Source: an uncultured Lachnospiraceae bacterium | GTDB taxonomy: Bacteria; Bacillota; Clostridia; Lachnospirales; Lachnospiraceae | DNA: 5,411 nt | Direction of reading: 5' to 3' | NCBI GenBank assembly: GCA_947177105.1 | Contig: CAMWTF010000197.1 | Coordinates: forward strand, 1 to 5,411 | In this document: positions 1 to 4,786 of the stretch, piece by piece | How positions within the stretch are numbered: position 1 is the stretch's first letter | How the letters are laid out: each line of letters starts with the position of its first letter | The notes under the pieces: model-generated | What the model saw: only the letters and a program-made list of their open reading frames with translations | What the model was told of the DNA's origin: nothing | Database searches by the model: none | Translations under genes and position numbers: made by a program

Positions 1-628
1 TGGTGGGAATCAGCGCCAGCGGCACCGCCACATGTGCCACGCTGACAGCGGGAAGGCCGGATATTCTGGCCAAAAAAGCAATCCACACCGGAAAAGGCGC
101 CAGGCCATGGCGCATGTCCAGCCCCGTGGCCCCCATAGAGTAGGGCATCAGTTCATACAGCGTGTTGCTGCTCTCCGTCAGGGTGGATATGGCCACGTAA
201 TAGGCGTCATCTCCGTCCTGATAAGTCATTCCCACCGCCAGCGTCAGCTGGAGAACTGCCAGAACGAGAAAAATCACCCAGTATATCCTGTGCTGTCTGT
301 TTCTGCCACTCTCCCCTTTGATCAGGGACAAACGCGGCACCTTCGTTCTCCCATATCGGATCAGGAGAAACGCGCCCGCCGCCGCCAGCGCCAGAGATAG
401 ACCCGCGAAGAGTTTTACCGCCAGTTTAAAGCCCTGGGATACATGCAAAAGTACCAGAGGCACCGTCACCAGTTGAAACAAAGCCCAGGAGAGGATATAT
501 CCGCTGGTCCACATAAAAGACAGGGAATGTTTCCGGCGCTCCGTAAAAAATGCCGGAACGGCCCCTGTCAGCAGAGGAATTCCCACCAGCCATATGCACA
601 GTATGAAACAGCCTGCTATGATTGCCAT
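1..628 (-). CDS. DUF6077-like polytopic membrane protein, N-terminal part (3' end outside window)
   Basis: Reading from the ATG at 628 toward base 1 gives an uninterrupted frame of 209 codons with no stop, so the gene runs off the window. The product begins MAIIAGCFILCIWLVGIPLL, with a hydrophobic segment at about residues 2-24 and further ones at about 40-63, 68-90 and 115-132. These are followed by an acidic, probably extracytoplasmic motif DGDDAYYVA near residue 138 and a segment with HGLAPFPVWIAFLARISG and AHVAVPLALIP. From memory, the DGDDAxYV and APFP...AHxxxPL pattern matches DUF6077 proteins of Lachnospiraceae. A first-loop acidic motif in a polytopic protein is also typical of GT-C glycosyltransferases, but that function is inference. 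The start overlaps the upstream gene's stop by 13 nt and is preceded by a GGGAG stretch, so translation is probably coupled to that gene. No soluble domain is visible in the part present. Confidence 0.82.
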   Translation of the reverse strand, partial: MAIIAGCFILCIWLVGIPLLTGAVPAFFTERRKHSLSFMWTSGYILSWALFQLVTVPLVLLHVSQGFKLAVKLFAGLSLALAAAGAFLLIRYGRTKVPRLSLIKGESGRNRQHRIYWVIFLVLAVLQLTLAVGMTYQDGDDAYYVAISTLTESSNTLYELMPYSMGATGLDMRHGLAPFPVWIAFLARISGLPAVSVAHVAVPLALIPT

Positions 629-2091
629 TCCCTGCTCCCTTCTTCCCCTGTCAGTGTCAGCGGCCACAGCGCCGCCGCATACCAGAGGATCGTCACCCAT
701 AGGTTTTTCTTATAGTCCATGATTCCGCTTCCGCCCAGCACAAAACACAGGAGCATCCACTCCATGCCCGCCAGCACGGGAAACCAGCATTGCAGAACAG
801 TCCATAGCCTGCCCCACAGAGCTTTTTTTATGGAGCCTTTCCCGGCTTTCTCCCCGGCTATGCCTCTCTGCAGTCCCTCACAGCCCCAGATTCCGGCCGC
901 CAGCGCAAGCATCACCCACCACCATCTGCCGCCGTAGACCACATAGTGCCTGGTGAGCAAAGGAGCCCTGCTTCTCATCTGTTCATAATTGGTGCCACTG
1001 TAGGCATCATAGGCACGTCCCTTAAGCTGCATGAGCAGGATGGGCGGCGTGGCATGGTAGGCTGCCATGTCCCAGACAATATTCTTTATGTCCACCTTCA
1101 GGTTGTCCCGCAGACAGATTCCCGCCAGCTCCCACAGCAGGGCAGTGGTCTCCTCCGCCCCATACATTTCCTCCAGCTTGGGGATCAGCACCCGCTCCAC
1201 CCCGTCCGCATAGGCGGATACCTCCCGGGCAGTGACCAACCCAATCTCATCGTGCTGCGGCTGTGGAAATACATCGTAGGTATACTGGAAATAAGGCCAG
1301 CCTGTGCGGCTTAAAGCGCTCGCCGCCAGTTTCCGGTTCCAATGCCCGGGATCCCATCCGCAGTTTACCGTGACACTGCACAAAAGCAATGCCAGCGCCG
1401 CCAGAGCGCAGGCCAGTCTGCCGCTCCCCTTCCAGCCTTTCCCCATCCGCCACAGAAGGGCAAAGATCATAGGCAGAGCAAACCAAGCATAAAGCGGCAG
1501 AACCAGCAGGATCAACAACCATAAAAGCAGCATGGCGGCAGCCAGTCTGCTCGCCGCTCTCCGCGCCGTGTGACGCCCGGTCTCCTGTCCCCCAATACCG
1601 CTTTCTGGTTCCCGTTCATCTGACACGGGGCCCCCAGCTCTTCCCCGGATATCCCAGGCTCTCCTAAGCAGAGCCGTCTCCCCCAGCAGCCGAGAGGTTC
1701 CCAGGGACCAGGGCAGCACCGCCAGATGGCATTGCATGGCCTGGGGAATCGTGGTCAGGGCCAATGCGCCAAACAACCGCAGCGCCCCTTTTTCTCTGCC
1801 AAAAAAGCAAGACATGAGTCCAAAGGCCGCCACCACCGCCGCCGCCAGCTGGATACCATACAGAATCCACAGGCGGGAGGACAAAAGAGCCGCCAGCCCC
1901 CTGTACAGAATGCCGCTGTAGAAGCTCTGCGCCGCGCTCTCCCCGGCAAGCAGCAGACGGGTCTCCTGAAAGTTCTGCAGTCCCCCCATATTTTTGATAA
2001 GCCAGGCCAGACCCAGCAGTATCTGGACGCCCATGCCGCAGACAAGCGTTGCCCGCAGCACACCTCCCATATGCTTTCCCACTCGCCTCAT
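616..2091 (-). CDS. Large multi-pass membrane protein of unknown function (491 aa)
   Basis: I do not recognise a named family. The protein has likely membrane segments at about residues 11-32, 76-98, 104-126 (weak), 183-216 (long, perhaps two), 225-243, 389-404, 427-452 and 461-480. A Gly/Arg/Glu-rich, low-complexity loop (about 143-182) is probably cytoplasmic. A soluble stretch of about 145 residues (244-388) contains GWDPGHWNRKL, TGWPYFQYTYDVFPQP and NLKVDIKNIVWDMAAYH, and is probably outside the cell. The ATG at 2091 is preceded by AAAGG (2099-2103) with a 7-nt spacer; a second in-frame ATG lies at codon 8. The stop TAG (616-618) overlaps the start of the DUF6077-like gene. A membrane protein with a large external domain beside glycan genes would suit a glycan transferase, flippase partner or assembly factor, but nothing here decides it. 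Confidence 0.85.
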   Translation of the reverse strand: MRRVGKHMGGVLRATLVCGMGVQILLGLAWLIKNMGGLQNFQETRLLLAGESAAQSFYSGILYRGLAALLSSRLWILYGIQLAAAVVAAFGLMSCFFGREKGALRLFGALALTTIPQAMQCHLAVLPWSLGTSRLLGETALLRRAWDIRGRAGGPVSDEREPESGIGGQETGRHTARRAASRLAAAMLLLWLLILLVLPLYAWFALPMIFALLWRMGKGWKGSGRLACALAALALLLCSVTVNCGWDPGHWNRKLAASALSRTGWPYFQYTYDVFPQPQHDEIGLVTAREVSAYADGVERVLIPKLEEMYGAEETTALLWELAGICLRDNLKVDIKNIVWDMAAYHATPPILLMQLKGRAYDAYSGTNYEQMRSRAPLLTRHYVVYGGRWWWVMLALAAGIWGCEGLQRGIAGEKAGKGSIKKALWGRLWTVLQCWFPVLAGMEWMLLCFVLGGSGIMDYKKNLWVTILWYAAALWPLTLTGEEGSREWQS

Positions 2092-2098
2092 GTATCTA

Positions 2099-2103
2099 CC
2101 TTT
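2099..2103 (-). promoter_or_regulatory. Shine-Dalgarno site of the 491-aa membrane protein gene
   Basis: AAAGG on the minus strand lies 7 nt before the ATG at 2091 and supports that start over the internal ATG at codon 8. It lies about 16 nt downstream, in transcript sense, of the end of the 104-nt inverted repeat. Confidence 0.6.
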
Positions 2104-2118
2104 CCGTCTTACCTTTCA

Positions 2119-2222
2119 TATACTCACTAACGATTGGATTTTCCTTTCCGCACAGTGCATGTTGCCCGATTATGCGACATGCGCTGTGCGGAAATTGGAA
2201 AATCCTAACGTTAGTCAGTATA
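2119..2222. repeat. 104-nt near-perfect inverted repeat between genes (MITE-like or RNA hairpin)
   Basis: The left arm (2119-2162) and right arm (2177-2222) are inverted copies. They pair at 40 of 44 positions, with four single mismatches and a 2-nt bulge, around a 14-nt centre. Arm ends read TATACT and AGTATA. The element fills nearly all of the gap between the aminotransferase and the next gene, and it contains the aminotransferase stop codon (2211-2213). There is no T-run after either arm, so it does not look like an intrinsic terminator. Long, near-perfect terminal inverted repeats with no coding content fit a non-autonomous transposable element (MITE) or a REP-like intercistronic hairpin. 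A target-site duplication cannot be told apart because the flanks are part of the palindrome. It shows no clear homology with the repeat family at 3361-3565. Confidence 0.85.
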
Positions 2223-3341
2223 AAAGCCCTTCACCTGCCCGCAGATATAGTCCACCTGCTCCTGTGTCAGTCTGTAGAACATGGGAAACCGCAGCAGCCG
2301 CTCACTCTCCCTGGTGGTATAGCGGTCCTCCCCGTGGAAACGACCGAATTTCCGCCCCGCAGGCGCCGTGTGCAGCGGGATATAATGGAACACGCTGTGT
2401 ATCTCCCGTTCCTTCAGATAGTCTATCAGCGCCGTCCGCTCCTGAATATCTTTGGCCTTAATATAAAACATATGGGCATTGTGTACACAGCCTTCAGGCA
2501 CCACAGGCAGTTCAATCCGTCCGGCCTCCGCCAACGGACGGAGATTTTCGTAATACCGCTCCCAGCAGGCCATGCGGGCCGCCGTTATCTCCTCCGCCAT
2601 CTCCAGCTGCGCATATAGATAGGCGGCATTCATATCGCTGGGCAAATAAGAGGAACCGTAATTGATCCATGTGTATTTGTCAATCTGTCCTCGATAAAAC
2701 TTGCTGCGGTTGGTTCCCTTCTCCCTGATGATCTCCGCCGCCTCAATATTCTCCCCATCCCGGATCAAAAGCGCGCCGCCCTCTCCCATGCTGAAATTCT
2801 TGGTTTCATGAAAGCTAAAGCATCCGTACTCGCCAAAGGTGCCCAGCGCCTTGCCCTTGTACGTGGACATGATGCCCTGGGCCGCGTCCTCGATCACCGC
2901 CAGGTGATATTTTTCTGCCAGTTCCATGATCTTGTCCATCTCACAGGACACGCCGGCATAATGTACCGGCACAATGGCCCGGGTCTTGTCCGTGATGGCC
3001 GCCTCAATCAGATTCTCGTCTATGTTCATGGTATCCGGGCGGATATCCACAAATACGGGAGTTGCCCCCCGCAGCACAAAAGCATCCGCTGTGGACACGA
3101 AGGTATAGGAAGGCATGATCACCTCGTCTCCCTCCTTGATCCCGGCCAGCAGGGCCGCCATCTCCGTGGCATGGGTGCAGGAGGTGGTCAGCAGGCATTT
3201 TGCAGTGTGGGTCCTGTCCTCAATCCACTCATTGCACTTTTTGGTATAGGGGCCGTCGCCGCAAATCTTCTGGTTCTCCACGCACTCCCTGATATACTCC
3301 ATCTCTTTGCCTGTATAAGGCGGCACATTAAATGTAATCAT
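2211..3341 (-). CDS. rffA: dTDP-4-amino-4,6-dideoxygalactose transaminase (RffA/WecE type)
   Basis: This 376-residue protein is a DegT/DnrJ/EryC1-type, PLP-dependent (fold type I) sugar aminotransferase. It resembles the remembered E. coli RffA/WecE sequence along its whole length, including GDEVIMPSYTFVSTA (71-85), RPDTMNIDE (101-109), AAITDKTRAIVPVHYAGV (114-131), REKGTNRS (206-213) and FHGEDRYTTRESERLLR (335-351). The Schiff-base lysine is K181 in FSFHETKN. EDAAQ (151-155) supplies the Asp that contacts the PLP ring nitrogen. The family converts dTDP-4-keto-6-deoxy-D-glucose to dTDP-4-amino-4,6-dideoxy-D-galactose using glutamate, in the cytoplasm. In enterobacteria this leads through WecD acetylation to Fuc4NAc; no WecD-like gene is in this window. 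Length is normal for the family. AAGGAGA (3348-3354) lies about 7 nt before the ATG. The last codons and stop lie inside the 104-nt inverted repeat. Confidence 0.95.
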   Translation of the reverse strand: MITFNVPPYTGKEMEYIRECVENQKICGDGPYTKKCNEWIEDRTHTAKCLLTTSCTHATEMAALLAGIKEGDEVIMPSYTFVSTADAFVLRGATPVFVDIRPDTMNIDENLIEAAITDKTRAIVPVHYAGVSCEMDKIMELAEKYHLAVIEDAAQGIMSTYKGKALGTFGEYGCFSFHETKNFSMGEGGALLIRDGENIEAAEIIREKGTNRSKFYRGQIDKYTWINYGSSYLPSDMNAAYLYAQLEMAEEITAARMACWERYYENLRPLAEAGRIELPVVPEGCVHNAHMFYIKAKDIQERTALIDYLKEREIHSVFHYIPLHTAPAGRKFGRFHGEDRYTTRESERLLRFPMFYRLTQEQVDYICGQVKGFYTD

Positions 3342-3347
3342 CTGTCT

Positions 3348-3354
3348 TCTCCTT
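3348..3354 (-). promoter_or_regulatory. Strong Shine-Dalgarno site of rffA next to repeat edge
   Basis: AAGGAGA on the minus strand lies 7 nt before the ATG at 3341. It directly follows the TTAAAT at the edge of repeat copy 1, so the repeat hairpin ends about 11 nt upstream of the ribosome binding site. Confidence 0.8.
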
Positions 3355-3360
3355 ATTTAA

Positions 3361-3462
3361 GTTCCGCATTTCCCCTACAATCGCACTTACCCGTGAACAA
3401 TATACGGCCGCTTTGACGTCCCTATATTGTTCAGTGCGCTTTCCGGGGATATGCTGTTTTAA
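3361..3462 (-). repeat. Structured intergenic repeat, copy 1 (tandem, 102 nt)
   Basis: This is one of two tandem copies that fill the gap between the acyltransferase gene and rffA. Its dyad core spans 3366-3454. On the minus strand it can fold from the outside in: GCAUAUCCCC with GGGGAAAUGC (one A-A mismatch), a 6/6 internal loop, CGCACU with AGUGCG, a one-sided bulge on the 3' side, and GAACAAUAUA with UAUAUUGUUC (10 perfect pairs). The 18-nt top contains CGUCAAAGCG. No start codon with coding potential and no U-tract is present. It differs from copy 2 by five substitutions and one indel. Confidence 0.9.
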
Positions 3463-3565
3463 GTTCCGCATTTCCCCTGCAATCACACTTTACCCGTGAA
3501 CAATATACGGCCGCTTTGGCGTCCCTATATTGTTCAGTGTACTTTCCGGGGATATGCTGTTTTAA
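3463..3565 (-). repeat. Structured intergenic repeat, copy 2 (tandem, 103 nt)
   Basis: This tandem neighbour of copy 1 has its dyad core at 3468-3557. The 10-bp inner stem GAACAAUAUA/UAUAUUGUUC is identical. The middle stem is UACACU with AGUGUG, so one pair has changed on both sides relative to copy 1 (G-C to A-U) and another is now U-G. The apical sequence is CGCCAAAGCGGCCG. The end of the unit includes the TAA stop codon of the acyltransferase gene (3562-3564). Confidence 0.9.
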
Positions 3566-4632
3566 TTTAAGTTCCGCAGCCGGCGGAACAGTTTTTTAGC
3601 TGTGTCAAACAGCGCTCCCCGCGCCATATCCACCAGGATGCCCACTGTAAATACCAGCAGCACACTGCCAAACGCCCGCAGTACCAGCGCCCAGAAGCTG
3701 CACTTAAGGGTAGCGCCCAGCCAGTGGGGCCAAAGCATACGCAAATCAATATGTTCGTGCAGCAGATATACCCCCAGGGTATAGGGAGCCACCCGCAGAA
3801 TCACCTTTCCCATAAACTTTTCCCCCGACAGTTTCCAAGCGGAAAATGCATAAAACAGGGAAATTGCTGCAAACAGGTTCAATATATGATTGTATTCATA
3901 GGGCGCATGTATAAAATTGCCCAGCCGCCCGGTCTTCAGATATAGCAGCCGCACCCCCAGGGTCAGTCCGTAGATCAGCATACAACTGCCCAGATAGCAC
4001 ATTGCCGCCCGCTTTCCTTTTTGCAGGAAGGGGATTCCATACAGACGCATGTAGGCCGCCACCAGAAACACACAGACGAACCACAGGCCGTCATAGCCTT
4101 CATTGTCTATCTCCAGCTTTACCGGCAGCACGGATTTGCTGACGGAGAAAAAGAGAAGGAGCAGGAGAATCATATTTCTCAGCTGTCTCTGGCCAAGCTG
4201 CCTGGCCCCTGCGGCCAGCACCGGCGAGAGCAGATACATGATCACATAGGCTGTGATGAACCAGTAATGCGACATCTGATTCGGAAACAGATATTGCAGC
4301 AGCCGGTACACCGTCAGCTGCTCCGGCTCCAATATCCCCACCGCCATCAATATTGGCGGAATCAACAGGCTGTAAAACAAAACCTGGCAGACCAGTTCCG
4401 CCAAACGCCCCGCCTTAAAGCCCGACTCCACCAGAAAATACCCGCTGATCAGCATGTAGACGTTTACCGCCACGATAGAAAATGCCTCCAGAAGCCATGT
4501 GATATAGGCCCCTGTGCTAAATTCCTCCGTGAGGGGAGTCAGCAGTTCTCCCTTGGACAAATAGTGCAGCATCACCACCATCATCATGGCAAGGATGCGC
4601 AGCAGTTCTATACTTACAATTCTCTTTTTCAT
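3562..4632 (-). CDS. Acyltransferase family 3 membrane protein (glycan O-acylation)
   Basis: This 356-residue polytopic protein is of the acyltransferase-3 (PF01757, OafA/OatA transmembrane-domain) type. Family signs are the N-terminal IELLRILAMMMVVMLHYL, with the conserved Arg (R12) and His (H23), then NVYMLISGYFLV (57-68), YWFITAYVIMYLLSPVL (123-139) and a late YTLGVYLLHEH (284-294). About ten hydrophobic segments run through to residue ~335, ending in a basic tail (KKLFRRLR). Such proteins move acyl groups, usually acetyl from acetyl-CoA, across the membrane onto surface polysaccharide or lipid-linked sugars. There is no extra SGNH domain, so it is a minimal form. I chose the ATG at 4632; a TTG directly before it (4635) sits at a better distance from AAAAGG (4643-4648) and could be used instead. 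The substrate cannot be told from sequence. Repeats flank both ends of the gene. Confidence 0.92.
   Translation of the reverse strand: MKKRIVSIELLRILAMMMVVMLHYLSKGELLTPLTEEFSTGAYITWLLEAFSIVAVNVYMLISGYFLVESGFKAGRLAELVCQVLFYSLLIPPILMAVGILEPEQLTVYRLLQYLFPNQMSHYWFITAYVIMYLLSPVLAAGARQLGQRQLRNMILLLLLFFSVSKSVLPVKLEIDNEGYDGLWFVCVFLVAAYMRLYGIPFLQKGKRAAMCYLGSCMLIYGLTLGVRLLYLKTGRLGNFIHAPYEYNHILNLFAAISLFYAFSAWKLSGEKFMGKVILRVAPYTLGVYLLHEHIDLRMLWPHWLGATLKCSFWALVLRAFGSVLLVFTVGILVDMARGALFDTAKKLFRRLRNLN
3566..3589 (-). repeat. Extra repeat-edge motif and small hairpin in the 3' end of the acyltransferase gene
   Basis: The repeat-edge motif TGCGGAACTTAAA (minus strand; plus positions 3566-3578) occurs a third time here, 108 nt from the second occurrence, whereas the first two are 102 nt apart. 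It encodes the last residues of the acyltransferase (RNL). The same bases form a perfect 7-bp stem, GTTCCGC/GCGGAAC with a 5-nt loop (3571-3589). It is followed in transcript sense by TTAAATTAAAA, which is too poor in U for a convincing intrinsic terminator. Confidence 0.65.
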
Positions 4633-4642
4633 CAATCATGTG

Positions 4643-4648
4643 CCTTTT
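4643..4648 (-). promoter_or_regulatory. Shine-Dalgarno site of the acyltransferase gene; start ambiguity
   Basis: AAAAGG on the minus strand lies 10 nt before the ATG at 4632 and 7 nt before a TTG at 4635, so either codon could start the protein. The hairpin of repeat copy 3 ends 8 nt upstream of this site. Confidence 0.55.
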
Positions 4649-4651
4649 ATA

Positions 4652-4779
4652 GTCCCGCATATACCCGGAAAGTACACAGTCCCTGAGAATAATATCCGGC
4701 CGCTTGGGCGCCCAGACATCGTTCTGCGCACTTTCCGGGAACATGCTGTTTGGAAGGTCCTAAGACCTTCAGTTCCGCA
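4652..4779 (-). repeat. Structured intergenic repeat, copy 3 (diverged)
   Basis: A diverged relative of the tandem copies fills most of the gap between the family 2 glycosyltransferase and the acyltransferase genes. Its dyad core is 4657-4746. On the minus strand the outer stem is nearly continuous over 22 positions: GCAUGUUCCCGGAAAGUGCGCA pairs with UGUGUACUUUCCGGGUAUAUGC, with one U-U mismatch and three G-U pairs. An 8-nt bulge follows, then the inner stem GAACGAUGUC/GAUAUUAUUC and an 18-nt top with CGCCCAAGCGGCCG. The edge motif GCGGAAC occurs at 4772-4778 and a variant, GCGGGAC, at 4652-4658. Where the tandem copies have TTAAAA, this copy carries an extra short palindrome (4753-4770). Confidence 0.85.
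4753..4770. repeat. 18-nt perfect palindrome with 4-nt loop inside repeat copy 3
   Basis: GAAGGTC (4753-4759) and GACCTTC (4764-4770) form a perfect 7-bp stem with a 4-nt loop. It lies just after the glycosyltransferase stop codon in transcript sense, with no U-tract behind it. It occupies the linker that is only TTAAAA in the tandem copies, making the linker 17 nt longer. Confidence 0.7.
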
Positions 4780-4786
4780 TATTCCT

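Noticed and set aside
2097..2120. Seven-codon minus-strand frame (MKGKTER) between the inverted repeat and the membrane protein gene
   Set aside because: It has no ribosome binding site of its own beyond repeat sequence and nothing beyond chance supports a leader peptide.
2049..2618. 189-codon plus-strand open frame, and similar long plus-strand frames at 1994-2461, 2808-3416, 4021-4686 and 4586-5281
   Set aside because: They lie antisense to well-supported genes, have compositions typical of reverse frames (rich in His, Gln, Pro, Arg) and show no recognisable family motifs.
3388..3432. Invertible DNA switch bounded by the GAACAATATA/TATATTGTTC arms
   Set aside because: The segment between the arms is only about 18 bp and holds no promoter, and the covariation points to RNA structure instead.
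3366..3454. Hairpins as intrinsic terminators
   Set aside because: No run of U follows the stems on either strand, and the hairpins lie between co-directional genes of one likely operon.
3361..3565. Two tandem repeats as a possible CRISPR array
   Set aside because: The whole ~102-nt unit is repeated with no unique spacers, there are only two units and no cas genes are in view.
3361..3589. Integron attC-like site, because of GTTCCGC/GCGGAAC inverted motifs
   Set aside because: The motifs do not fit the GTTRRRY/RYYYAAC core consensus and no integrase is present.
4517..4744. 75-codon minus-strand frame starting inside repeat copy 3
   Set aside because: It overlaps the true acyltransferase start in another frame, and its sequence is just the repeat plus an out-of-frame reading of that gene.
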